The position numbers and the translations under genes were made by a program. A stretch of DNA of 28,794 bases from PVC group bacterium. Lineage in GTDB: Bacteria; Verrucomicrobiota; Kiritimatiellia; UBA8416; PXDI01. Positions 7,786 to 15,195 of the stretch are shown one piece after another. The notes under the pieces are model-generated. The model did not search any database and was not told the DNA's origin. It saw only the letters and a list, made by a program, of their open reading frames with translations. The DNA is taken from NCBI GenBank assembly GCA_003565095.1, contig PXDI01000154.1:1-28794 (forward strand), given 5' to 3'. How positions within the stretch are numbered: position 1 is the stretch's first letter; the number at the start of each line of letters is the position of its first letter.

Positions 7786-10413
7786 TCACCGCGCCACATA
7801 AAGCAGCGCCTGCTGCCCGACAGAATCGGCGTGGAGCCGGATCTCATTGTTTTCGTCGGCATCCCGGCGGTCGATAACCCTGACCGCTTGCGCAAGCGTG
7901 CCTGCGTCCGCAATCAGCTCTGCCGTGCGGTTCGGCCAGCCGGTCAGAAGTTTTTCATTCACAATGTTCCCGTTGCGGTCGGGGGTAAACCCCATATACA
8001 GCATCCCCAATTCAACCATATCGTTGAAATAATGGGTGCCATACGACAGGTCAGGTGCCAGCCGCTCATGCATGCAGGCCATCTCGCAAATAACGGACAC
8101 TGTATTTATCTCAGAAAAAGAGACCGGTACACCCAGCGATGCCATACATGTACCCCATCTTCCGGGGCCCAGCAGCATAATATGGCCGATATTACCCGCT
8201 CCGTCACAATGTGTCAGCCGGCCGACAAGCCGTGCAACCGCATGCCGTTCGCCTTCTGGCATTTGAGCGTAGACGGATGGTATAACGTAGATAATCCGGT
8301 CCAGTGTGATTATGCGTCCCGGGCCGATAATGCCGCCATTGATTTTCAGCAGCAGATTCTCCGGAGCCACCTCCGGTATCTGCCCGGAGGCCGCAATCTC
8401 GCTTTTGACCTGAAGCGGCCGGCACTGTAAAAGATTTATGCGGTGTGTTCCGTCATCATTAATTCCGGCGGTAAATTCAACATCAACATGACAGCCATAG
8501 GTTTTACGCAAAGTCTTCAATATTCCGCGCATGTCCTCAAGCAGCCCGGTATTATTAAATACATTTTCAAAATCAAGGATTTGCGGCGGTTCGCCTGCGG
8601 ACTGTGCATATGCGTCGCCTACGGTATCGTCCGGCACCGAAAACATCTCAAAAGGCAGTCCGCGGGCCTCCTGTAATACATCTTGAAAATAGGCCGAACG
8701 CAAAACGTTATTTTTTATATCAAGTATATCCACTTTTCTTTGCGTATAATGCCTGACTTTCTGCGCATCCCCCTCCGGTCGTTTGTGCGGTACATTCAGC
8801 GCCACCAGGCGGGTGTAATCGTCATCGTGCCGGTCAACCGCGCGGGTGCCAAGTCCGAAAACCAGCCGCAACAGCCCGGCCTCCGGGTCGATTTCCGCAT
8901 CCCATGCGTAAGAATTAAATGACACGCCCACCCCTGCAAGCTGCGGGAAGAATAATTCACCGTAACGGATGCCGGATACCCTTTGCACCAGCAAGGCCAT
9001 CTGTTCGTCTCGCTCCAGCACCCCGCGCTTGGCGCGGTAAACCAGCGCCCCCTCGCTCATTGTGCTTGCGTAAACCCGCCGGACCGCGCCGAGAAACGCC
9101 TCAAGCCGTTCCTCATGCGTGCCGCGATTAACACAATAAACACTTTCGTATTTACCTGAAAACGCATTGCCGAAATTGTCCTCAAGCAGACTGCTCGAAC
9201 GCACAATGATCGGACATTGGCCGAAATAGTTCAGCATATCGGAAAAACGCTGTATTATGTAGTCGGGGAAAACTCCGTTCATAATCATCTGGCGCCCTTT
9301 TTCCGCATCATCCAGCAGTGTTTCAATGTGCTTTTGTTTTTCCCGTATCTGCCAGCAGCCGTTTTCAACCATAAATGAATAAAAAATATCTGCACCGATA
9401 AAAAATGAGTCATGCGCTTCAAGAGTTCCGTTCCAGCTTGGATCGGCGGCGCGTAAAATTGCACGCGCCAGCAGCATACCGACGGACTTGCCGCCGATCA
9501 GTCCCGAACCGATGGTACGTTTCCAGATATGCAGCAGGTCCGGCAGGCTCAAATAACTCCTTGCCAGCTCTAGAATGCGTTCATCCCGTGAAAAAATCTG
9601 CTTCAACTGGCTGTTGAAAACACTGCCGACAGTTTCCCTCGAGCATTCACCGCGGTTATGTGCTTCGAGAATGTCCTCCGCCTCGATAAACCGGCGATCC
9701 CACACCCCGACCATGCGGTAAGAAGCCGACTGCAGTCCATACCATGGCGCGGATGTTATCACCCCGGAAACCATGGTGCTTTCCGTGACCGGTCGAAACG
9801 TGTCTCCATCCCAAAGATGCAGCATATACATACTGGGCGAATAACGTTGAGCAGCTTTTAATGGTTGAATGTAAAGGTTTCCCTCGTGCCGGTAAACATC
9901 CAGTAAAAGTTGTGTTGTCCTCTCAATCGGCAGCGCGGCGTGATGTGAATGTCCATGACGCAGTACCATAAAATAACCCAGCGTTCCCAACCGCAGCAGA
10001 TAGGGACAGGTCAGCATGAAGAAATTGCCGATCATCCGCTCACTGAAACAATCGATGGTCAGATCCGAAAGAGAGTCAAACACATAAAAGGCATCCGCTC
10101 CGTGCTGCTGAATGACCTTATGAACATCCGTAATGAAATACTCAAAGCCTTTCTGCGGCAGCAAACGGCAGATCTGCGCACCTGAATTGTCGCAGACCAG
10201 CTCGCGGTGACAGGCAAAGCGGAAATACACCAGTTTTTTCCCGGCAGCGAGCGTGTGTTGGCAAAACGGCTGCACAAAGGGCACGTAGTCGTCTTCTGTC
10301 TCCACCTGCCACACAACGTTATCACCGGCTCTGACTCCGTGAAGCACCGAGTCCAGCCCGCGCAGTCCTGTGCTGAATACCGGCATTTTATTAGTGCCAT
10401 CGCTCTCGCTCAT
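7786..10413 (-). CDS. Degenerate KaiC/RecA-like domain fused to PEP synthase/PPDK-type ATP-grasp domain
   Basis: The first ~230 residues read as a KaiC/RAD55-type ATPase (GLRGLDSVLHGVRAGDNVVW, then a Walker-B-like AFYVFDSLSDL), but the P-loop is replaced by VETEDDYVPF, so ATP binding there is doubtful. The later part is the nucleotide-binding domain of PEP synthase/pyruvate phosphate dikinase: GLIGGKSVGMLLARA, then IIVRSSSLLEDNFGNAFSGK, and QMALLVQRVSG. The swivelling phosphohistidine domain (GGxTSHAAI) and the PEP/pyruvate barrel are both absent, so it cannot be a complete dikinase. I chose the ATG at 10413 (875 residues) because a purine-rich GGGGAAAGGGGGG stretch precedes it; an in-frame ATG at 10482 would add 23 residues without a ribosome binding site. 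It ends 9 bases from the convergent FMN gene. A signalling or phosphotransfer role is a guess. Confidence 0.85.
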   Translation of the reverse strand: MSESDGTNKMPVFSTGLRGLDSVLHGVRAGDNVVWQVETEDDYVPFVQPFCQHTLAAGKKLVYFRFACHRELVCDNSGAQICRLLPQKGFEYFITDVHKVIQQHGADAFYVFDSLSDLTIDCFSERMIGNFFMLTCPYLLRLGTLGYFMVLRHGHSHHAALPIERTTQLLLDVYRHEGNLYIQPLKAAQRYSPSMYMLHLWDGDTFRPVTESTMVSGVITSAPWYGLQSASYRMVGVWDRRFIEAEDILEAHNRGECSRETVGSVFNSQLKQIFSRDERILELARSYLSLPDLLHIWKRTIGSGLIGGKSVGMLLARAILRAADPSWNGTLEAHDSFFIGADIFYSFMVENGCWQIREKQKHIETLLDDAEKGRQMIMNGVFPDYIIQRFSDMLNYFGQCPIIVRSSSLLEDNFGNAFSGKYESVYCVNRGTHEERLEAFLGAVRRVYASTMSEGALVYRAKRGVLERDEQMALLVQRVSGIRYGELFFPQLAGVGVSFNSYAWDAEIDPEAGLLRLVFGLGTRAVDRHDDDYTRLVALNVPHKRPEGDAQKVRHYTQRKVDILDIKNNVLRSAYFQDVLQEARGLPFEMFSVPDDTVGDAYAQSAGEPPQILDFENVFNNTGLLEDMRGILKTLRKTYGCHVDVEFTAGINDDGTHRINLLQCRPLQVKSEIAASGQIPEVAPENLLLKINGGIIGPGRIITLDRIIYVIPSVYAQMPEGERHAVARLVGRLTHCDGAGNIGHIMLLGPGRWGTCMASLGVPVSFSEINTVSVICEMACMHERLAPDLSYGTHYFNDMVELGMLYMGFTPDRNGNIVNEKLLTGWPNRTAELIADAGTLAQAVRVIDRRDADENNEIRLHADSVGQQALLYVAR

Positions 10414-10505
10414 GCCGCCCCCCTTTCCCCGTGTTTGTTCTGTGGCGGCTTTGAAATATTGCGTGGCAGCATTCTGTTGCATGCTGTCATTGTTCGGATG
10501 TGTAA

Positions 10506-10511
10506 ATTATA
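10506..10511 (-). promoter_or_regulatory. -10 box candidate for the KaiC/PPDK-like gene
   Basis: A perfect TATAAT reads on the minus strand. A transcript would start near 10499, 86 bases before the preferred ATG at 10413. No good -35 is found at the right distance, so this could need an activator or be chance. Confidence 0.3.
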
Positions 10512-10710
10512 CTCCATAGCCAATAAGGCAAACTAGACCAACCGGAAACATCCGCCAAGTCTATTTTCAGCAATACTTAGTTGCAAGTGCGCTTTTTGGG
10601 CTTGCAAGCGTAATGAGTTTCCAGGACAAACGACTGGATGTACATTACTTCAGAGCCATAAGCTGAGTTAGCAAAGTAATGGTTTTCGTTTTATACTTTG
10701 CTTAGTATGT

Positions 10711-10737
10711 TTATATTAGTGCCACATTATATTAGTG
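10711..10737. repeat. 11-base direct repeat TTATATTAGTG, 16 bases apart
   Basis: Two exact copies lie at 10711-10721 and 10727-10737. A spacing of 16 bases is 1.5 helical turns, so the copies would lie on opposite faces of DNA. It may be a small regulatory site or a slippage duplication. Confidence 0.4.
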
Positions 10738-10808
10738 TCAATTTGAGAAAGGATAGAACTTGTGTGTGGGCGTGGTTTAGCCGGTGCTGTCGGGATTAAC
10801 CGCTCAGG

Positions 10809-12089
10809 CTAAAACGAATAACGCAATCCAATGCCGCCGGAAAGATCGTTGATGGTAATTGAGCCGTCAAAGGTTGATTCCCGCGAGCCGCGCCAGGTGC
10901 TGTCGAAGTCAGTATCCATTTTTGAGTAGAGGTATTGCAGGTAGACATCAAAAAACAGCGATTGCGTGATTCCAATGCTTGTGCACAGATCGAGACTCAG
11001 CGCCAATGAATCAGACGGCGTAGCGCTGCGCTGCAGTCCCTCGTTCGGCCAGTCTGGAGAACCTGCGGCGACCCAGTCACGATAAGCCGAACGGTTGTCG
11101 GCTTCAAAACCGTTGCGCCACCATCCGTTTCCTTTAAGTTCAGTATCCACAAGCACGGCGGCACCCGCTCCCGCCTGGATTCGCAGGGGGATGCTCCGGC
11201 GCCCGGCGATAATTTCATCGGAATAACGCAGAAACAGGCTTGTGCCGATCTGCTGCGCGTTAAGTCTGCCGATCTTGGCATTGTCCTCGTTAACATCGAT
11301 TTGCAGCTTATGATTATAGTTGAATTCAACACCAAGCCACGGCAACAGCATCCAGCTTATGAAGACCGGCGTAGCGCTGCGCTGAAGGCGCATGCCGACG
11401 TCGAGGCGCTTGGCATGGGGGTCTGCTGGTTCCTGCGGTTGAAAAAATTCACGGCGCGGCGGCGGAGCCTGAACAAAAGGCGCCGGGCGCTGTTGTGGCG
11501 GCGGTGGGGGTTCTTGGACTGCGGGAGCTGCAACGGCGGGCGCGGGAGACGGAGCTGCCGGTAACGGTTCCTGCACATCAAGAAGCTGTTCAATGTTGAT
11601 ACGCGCACCTTGGCGGCTGACCTGATGTTCGGTGCCTGTATAGCGTCCGCGCATAAAGCGCACAACGCGTTTTCCCGCTACATCCAGCAGTCCGGTATCC
11701 AACAGCCAGCGGCCATCATGGTAATACATTTGGGAATAGATCACATAATCAACACCGAGTAGTCTTCCCGCTTCTGCGGCGGCAACTTCCGGTTTGTCGA
11801 ATGCTGCTGCATTGAATCTCCGCTGTGCCAGTGCGCGGTCGGTCTGTGAGCTTTGCAACGGCGCAAGCCTGCCGGAGGCCTTCACCGCCCGGAACAGCTC
11901 ATCGCGGACGGTCAACAGTTCGGGTGCTGACATCCAGCCGTCGCCGCCAACCGGCATGATCGCACATGACGGCGCTTGTTGTGCGTGTGTGGCGGCCTGT
12001 GTCAATGTTGCCGTAAAAGACGGCAGGATGCAGGTAAGAGACAATATGAAGCTTGCAAGACGGTGATTGATGTGAATGTTTTTGTGCAT
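10809..12089 (-). CDS. Outer-membrane beta-barrel protein with CsgG/LpoB-like N-terminal domain
   Basis: Starting at the ATG at 12089 (426 residues), the protein has a signal peptide with hydrophobic core LASFILSLTCILPSF. A periplasmic segment of ~120 residues follows (ELLTVRDELFRAVKASGRLA, then GRLLGVDYVIYSQMY and LLDVAGKRVVRF), which is the pattern of the CsgG/LpoB fold used by curli and peptidoglycan-synthase lipoproteins. A proline-rich linker (about 25 Pro in 60 residues) separates this from a C-terminal barrel with alternating strands, ending in GIGLRYSF with the terminal Phe needed for BAM-dependent insertion. An upstream TTG at 12119 is rejected because it precedes the signal peptide without a ribosome binding site. 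The barrel holds two copies of the peptide LQRSATP encoded by an exact DNA repeat. The role is unknown; an envelope-anchored accessory protein is plausible. Confidence 0.8.
   Translation of the reverse strand: MHKNIHINHRLASFILSLTCILPSFTATLTQAATHAQQAPSCAIMPVGGDGWMSAPELLTVRDELFRAVKASGRLAPLQSSQTDRALAQRRFNAAAFDKPEVAAAEAGRLLGVDYVIYSQMYYHDGRWLLDTGLLDVAGKRVVRFMRGRYTGTEHQVSRQGARINIEQLLDVQEPLPAAPSPAPAVAAPAVQEPPPPPQQRPAPFVQAPPPRREFFQPQEPADPHAKRLDVGMRLQRSATPVFISWMLLPWLGVEFNYNHKLQIDVNEDNAKIGRLNAQQIGTSLFLRYSDEIIAGRRSIPLRIQAGAGAAVLVDTELKGNGWWRNGFEADNRSAYRDWVAAGSPDWPNEGLQRSATPSDSLALSLDLCTSIGITQSLFFDVYLQYLYSKMDTDFDSTWRGSRESTFDGSITINDLSGGIGLRYSF
11016..11033. repeat. 18-base repeat inside the OMP gene, copy 1
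   Basis: CGGCGTAGCGCTGCGCTG occurs here and exactly again at 11367-11384. The copies are 351 bases apart, a multiple of three, and both are read as QRSATP on the minus strand. Confidence 0.7.
11367..11384. repeat. 18-base repeat inside the OMP gene, copy 2
   Basis: This is the exact partner of 11016-11033. It sits at the start of the barrel region. A similar string, AGCGCAGCG, occurs in the spacer near 952-960, so it may belong to a dispersed family. Confidence 0.7.
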
Positions 12090-12134
12090 AATGTTTACTG
12101 AATCTGCTCCGCTGCTCAAGGTTAGAAAACGTGC

Positions 12135-12163
12135 AGTAAAACCTAATGCATCAGAATTATCAA
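12135..12163 (-). promoter_or_regulatory. Promoter candidate for the OMP gene
   Basis: On the minus strand TTGATA (12163-12158) is followed after 17 bases by TTTACT (12140-12135). This gives a leader of about 40 bases before the ATG at 12089, with GGAG about 17 bases before the ATG. The hexamers match consensus only moderately. Confidence 0.3.
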
Positions 12164-12276
12164 GCTTATAGGGATTTGGGTGTAATTGGGGATGCGGGTT
12201 TCCAATAAGAAGTATCCATACAAAGTGGAAGCAAATCTTCCTTTATCCAACCTGCCGGTTGTGGCATGGTTTCCGT

Positions 12277-12402
12277 ATGAATAAAAGGCCGGTTGACTTT
12301 AATATTCTGGAGTTTGGTGCTGTTGGGGATGGCAGAACGCTCAATACGCAGGCAATCCAGCGCGCGATTGATGCATGTCGCGGGCTTGCGGATTCCGGAT
12401 GA
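12277..12402 (+). pseudogene. N-terminal remnant of a GH28 polygalacturonase
   Basis: An ATG at 12277 opens 41 codons that contain FNILEFGAVGDGRTLNTQAI followed by QRAIDACRGLADSG. This is the characteristic first beta-strand/helix of GH28 pectinases and related pectate-lyase-3 proteins (F.VldFGAvgDGktlnT.aIqkAIDAC), which normally continue for ~400 residues. The frame stops at TGA 12400-12402, exactly where the sequence becomes the C-terminal end of a LacI-type regulator in another frame. The rest of the enzyme, including all catalytic Asp residues, is gone. It is a broken gene. Confidence 0.8.
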
Positions 12403-12601
12403 TGTTGCGGTTGTCGGTTTTGATAACCGCGCGTTTGCCGCGTTTGCTGCACCGCCTTTGACGACGGTTGCGCAGCCGAATGACGCGGTTGGCCGTGCGG
12501 CGGCGGCAATGCTGCTGGCGAAGATTGAGGGTCAGGCGCCTCCGGAAACCGGCTGGTCGCAGACATTACCGACATCGATGGTTTTACGGGCTTCGGCCTG
12601 A
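12377..12601 (+). pseudogene. C-terminal remnant of a LacI/GalR-family regulator
   Basis: From ~12380 the second frame reads GLRIPDDVAVVGFDNRAF and then LTTVAQPNDAVGRAAAAMLL, ending PTSMVLRASA and TGA at 12599-12601. This is the last ~70 residues of the sugar-binding domain of LacI-family repressors (GlriPdDvaVvGFDn...LTTV.qp...G..Aa.mLl...). The N-terminal helix-turn-helix and most of the effector domain are missing. A reading frame from 12293 runs into it but its upstream part is the GH28 sequence read out of frame, so it is not a genuine start. The fragment is probably silent. Confidence 0.82.
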
Positions 12602-12651
12602 GATTTTTACAACAAGCGTGCCAACGTTGGCACGGGAAAGGGACAGCAGAG

Positions 12652-14043
12652 ATGAGCGGGCAGAAGAAAACGTATGTACAGGTGGGGCTTGGCGGGCGGT
12701 CGAGCATGTTTCGTGATGCGGTGATCGGCAAGTACGGCGAATATTCGTCGTTAGCAGCGGTATGCGACATAAATGAGGGGCGCGTTAAACTGGCGCAGAT
12801 GGCTGCGCGTGAAAAAGGGGTTGAAGTTGACGGTTACTCTGCCGCCGATTTTGATCGTATGCTTGCAGAGAAAAAGCCGGACTGTGTAATTGTAACAACC
12901 AAAGACAGCACGCATGCTGAGTACATCTGCCGCGCAATGATTGCCGGGTGCGATGTAATTACAGAAAAGCCGATGACGATGGATGCTGAAAAGTGTCAGC
13001 AGATCATTGACACACAGAAGCGTACCGGCCGTAATTGCACGGTGACGTTCAACTACCGTTATGCAGCCCCCCGCACGCAGGTCAAGGAACTCTTGATGTC
13101 CGGTGTAATAGGAAATGTGCTTTCGGTGGACTTTGAATGGCTGCTGGACACAAAGCACGGGGCTGATTATTTCCGCCGCTGGCATCGCAACAAAAGCAAT
13201 TCGGGCGGTTTGCTTGTGCATAAGGCCACACATCATTTTGATCTTGTCAACTGGTGGCTGTCGGACGTGCCAGAATCCGTCTATGCCTCCGGAACGCGCT
13301 CGTTCTACACGCCTGAAACAGCGGCGCGCTATGGCCTGACAAACCGCGGAACGCGCTGTGTGGAGTGTCCGGAAAAGAGCCGTTGCTCATTCTGTCTCGA
13401 TATTGAGGGGAACGAGAAACTCCGTCAGCTTTATCGAGAGTGCGAGCAGTATGACGGTTATTTCCGTGACAAATGTGTGTTTAATCCTGAGAACGGCAAA
13501 AATTTTGAACCGGGAGTGGATATTGAAGACACCATGGCGCTGGTGGTGAATTATGCCGGCGGGGCACGCCTGAACTATACTCTGACAGCCTATTCCCCGT
13601 GGGAAGGGTATGCAATAAACTTCAATGGTACTGCCGGGCGTCTGCAGTTCACCACCTGCGAGACCACCTATGTGAACGGGGATGGAACTACGCCGGGAGA
13701 GCTATTGCGTGAGGGCAGCTCGATAAAGATATTTCCGCACTGGAGCAATGCGTATTCACCGGAGCTGAAGACCTCCAAAGGCGGACATGGCGGGGCGGAT
13801 CCTGTATTGCTCGACTACATCTTTGATCCATCCGCCGGAGAAGATCCTCTAATGCGTAAGGCTGACCAGCGGGCGGGCGCGTATTCGATTCTTTGCGGGG
13901 TGGCCGGGAATGAGTCCATGCGCACCGGCAGTGTGGTCCGTATAGACAGTCTTGTGCAGGGCATCGGACGGCCGGATTATCCGCCCATGCCGACTGTGGC
14001 CGATCCGCTGACGCTGAAGCCCGCAGAACCGGCTTCGCCCTGA
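12652..14043 (+). CDS. Gfo/Idh/MocA-family oxidoreductase
   Basis: The 463-residue protein has an N-terminal Rossmann domain with the dinucleotide loop VGLGGRSSMF (11-20), an acidic residue at the end of strand 2 (CDI), and the hallmark EKPM (106-109) in which Lys is catalytic. The second domain has KATHHFDLVNWW with the catalytic-type His pair (H194/H195) and D197. Such enzymes use NAD(P) to oxidise or reduce sugars, inositols or sugar acids. An insertion at about 236-248 contains four Cys (CxxCx5CxxC) that could hold a zinc, seen in some larger members. The start is preceded by a purine-rich GCAGAG. It lies 50 bases after the LacI/GH28 scar, so it is probably the survivor of a pectin/uronate catabolic locus. 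The exact substrate is unknown. Confidence 0.9.
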   Translation: MSGQKKTYVQVGLGGRSSMFRDAVIGKYGEYSSLAAVCDINEGRVKLAQMAAREKGVEVDGYSAADFDRMLAEKKPDCVIVTTKDSTHAEYICRAMIAGCDVITEKPMTMDAEKCQQIIDTQKRTGRNCTVTFNYRYAAPRTQVKELLMSGVIGNVLSVDFEWLLDTKHGADYFRRWHRNKSNSGGLLVHKATHHFDLVNWWLSDVPESVYASGTRSFYTPETAARYGLTNRGTRCVECPEKSRCSFCLDIEGNEKLRQLYRECEQYDGYFRDKCVFNPENGKNFEPGVDIEDTMALVVNYAGGARLNYTLTAYSPWEGYAINFNGTAGRLQFTTCETTYVNGDGTTPGELLREGSSIKIFPHWSNAYSPELKTSKGGHGGADPVLLDYIFDPSAGEDPLMRKADQRAGAYSILCGVAGNESMRTGSVVRIDSLVQGIGRPDYPPMPTVADPLTLKPAEPASP

Positions 14044-14124
14044 GGGCGATGCAGGGCAGGCTGCAGCGGGTGGGTGCAACCACAAAGACATAGAGCGCAA
14101 AGAGAGAGTTCTGTGGAGTGTGGA

Positions 14125-14159
14125 GAACGTCCAACATCGAACATTCAACATAGAATGAA
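14125..14159. repeat. Heptamer array (GAACGTC / CAACATC type), five units
   Basis: Five successive 7-base units run GAACGTC, CAACATC, GAACATT, CAACATA, GAATGAA. Units vary at the third and last positions but keep the 7-base period. It matches the arrays at 986-1006 and 19925-19966. Confidence 0.7.
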
Positions 14160-14172
14160 TAGGGACAGACAA

Positions 14173-14367
14173 GAATGGCGATAGCATAAGCACATTTGAC
14201 GGCTACTCATTGAAACGGCTCTCACAACATCATGGGGTCTCTCTCTCCCGTCCGCTGACCTTCCTCCTACGCCAAGCCTCCGGCGGACAAGTGGTCGGCG
14301 AGCGTTACCAAGACAAAACTTTTGAAAACCTCTCTAATCAAGATATGAGCTTATGCTAGCGCCATTC
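14173..14367. mobile_element. 195-base MITE-like element with 19-base terminal inverted repeats
   Basis: The ends are GAATGGCGATAGCATAAGC (14173-14191) and its inverse at 14349-14367, matching at 18 of 19 positions. Immediately outside, GGGACAGACAA occurs as a direct repeat (14162-14172 left, 14369-14379 right, with one extra G at the right junction). No transposase fits inside; one frame gives ~55 open codons of no recognised family. The GGGACAGAC string resembles repeats associated with REP-associated tyrosine transposases in PVC genomes, which is from general memory. It could be a non-autonomous element or a composite REP unit. Confidence 0.5.
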
Positions 14368-14368
14368 G

Positions 14369-14495
14369 GGGACAGACAACTTATTGGCCATAAAACCGGG
14401 GGTTTATTGGCAAAAAACGCTTTTCGGGATGTATCAACTGTCTTTTTGTACAAAAATGTAAACAAAGCGCATGATGCTGATAGCTTGTCTGTCCC
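14369..14495. repeat. Inverted pair of GGGACAGACAA / TTGTCTGTCCC motifs
   Basis: GGGACAGACAA (14369-14379) faces TTGTCTGTCCC (14485-14495), an exact 11-base inverted repeat with about 105 bases between. With the copy at 14162 this gives three copies in 335 bases, fitting a REP-like cluster. Confidence 0.5.
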
Positions 14496-14526
14496 TGTTT
14501 TCTCCTGTTTTCTTTCTCAACAGTGC

Positions 14527-14554
14527 TTGAAAAAATGCGGTTATATGTTATGTT
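14527..14554 (+). promoter_or_regulatory. Promoter candidate for the STN-domain gene
   Basis: TTGAAA (14527-14532) and TATGTT (14549-14554) are separated by 16 bases, about 40 bases before the SD-like AGGTGA of the next gene. Confidence 0.35.
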
Positions 14555-14601
14555 ACCCATAGAAGAGGACAGGGATCTGCAATTGTTATACAGGTGATCA
14601 A

Positions 14602-15177
14602 ATGAAACGGTTTTTAATAGCAATATTGGCTTTCAGCCTGATGAGCTTGATTTCCGCGGCAGGTTCTGAACGGGGAGGCGGGCGCGGCAATCAGGTGTCG
14701 CCTGAAACTGCCGTTGAAGAGGCGTTGAAAAGGATAATTCTGCCGGAGGTGTCTTTTCGCCAGGCGCACATTCAGGATGTGATTGCATTTCTGATTGAGT
14801 CCAGCATAGAGCAGGATCCGGAAGGGCGGGGTGTGAATATTGTCTTGAATTTGAACGCCGGACCTTCTGCACGAGAGGGGGCCAAACGGCAACAGCAGCA
14901 GACATGGCTTTTCGGTCCGGCTGTGCAAGCGCAGCCTGTCGGACCGCAGCAGGAAGTGCCGCTGGTGACTTTCAGTGCCCGGCGGATTACACTGCATGAG
15001 ACGCTGCGCATCGTCACCCAGTTGACCAATCTTAAATACCGCGTACAAGGCAACGTGGTGTTCGTTGTTCCGCATGATGCACCGGACGGCGAGATCATTG
15101 TGCGCATTTACGATGTGCTTCCGGTGATAGAAACCCGCGTGCGGCAATTGTCACAAGAGCTGCAACTGCGCAGGTGA
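14602..15177 (+). CDS. Secreted protein with secretin/TonB short N-terminal (STN-like) motifs
   Basis: The 191-residue protein has a signal peptide (KRFLIAILAFSLMSLISAAG). Two blocks resemble the repeated beta-alpha-beta of STN/secretin N-domains: ILPEVSFRQAHIQDVIAFLI followed by GVNIVLNL, and VTFSARRITLHETLRIVTQL followed by KYRVQGNVVFVVP. In PVC bacteria this pattern is common at the start of large secretin or repeat proteins; here the reading frame ends soon after, with no secretin barrel. So it is either a stand-alone periplasmic protein or a truncated one. The start is supported by AGGTGA five bases upstream of ATG. Immediately downstream is the hipBA promoter region, so it is not obviously part of that operon. 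Partner unknown. Confidence 0.75.
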   Translation: MKRFLIAILAFSLMSLISAAGSERGGGRGNQVSPETAVEEALKRIILPEVSFRQAHIQDVIAFLIESSIEQDPEGRGVNIVLNLNAGPSAREGAKRQQQQTWLFGPAVQAQPVGPQQEVPLVTFSARRITLHETLRIVTQLTNLKYRVQGNVVFVVPHDAPDGEIIVRIYDVLPVIETRVRQLSQELQLRR

Positions 15178-15195
15178 TTTCTCTGGGTTCAATTG

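Larger units (their letters stand above)
10414..10808. other. AT-rich spacer between the OMP gene and the KaiC/PPDK-like gene
   Basis: No gene is seen. It contains a TATAAT on the minus strand (10511-10506), an inverted repeat CATTACTT/AAGTAATG (10643-10650 and 10674-10681), and an exact direct repeat of TTATATTAGTG (10711-10721 and 10727-10737). The part from 10483 to 10808 is clearly more AT-rich than the genes on either side. A 7-base inverted pair, TTTAGCC/GGCTAAA, brackets the 3' end of the OMP gene. Confidence 0.5.
14044..14601. other. 558-base repeat-rich spacer
   Basis: No convincing gene is seen. In order it contains a purine-rich stretch with period-like ACAAAGACATAGAGCGCAAA, a heptamer array (14125-14159), GGGACAGACAA motifs (14162-14172 and 14369-14379), a 195-base inverted-repeat element between them, an inverted copy TTGTCTGTCCC (14485-14495), and a promoter candidate before the STN gene. 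Base composition falls towards AT in the last 200 bases. Confidence 0.65.

Noticed and set aside
7831..8430. Plus-strand frame opposite the KaiC/PPDK-like gene
   Set aside because: Shadow frame without motifs; the minus-strand protein is well supported.
7786..10413. Complete PEP synthase or pyruvate phosphate dikinase
   Set aside because: The phosphohistidine domain and the PEP/pyruvate barrel are absent.
12293..12601. Genuine 102-residue gene
   Set aside because: Its first third is GH28 sequence read out of frame and the rest is a LacI C-terminal fragment.
14353..14562. 69-codon frame in the repeat-rich spacer
   Set aside because: It starts inside the inverted-repeat end, runs through REP-like motifs and has no recognisable features.
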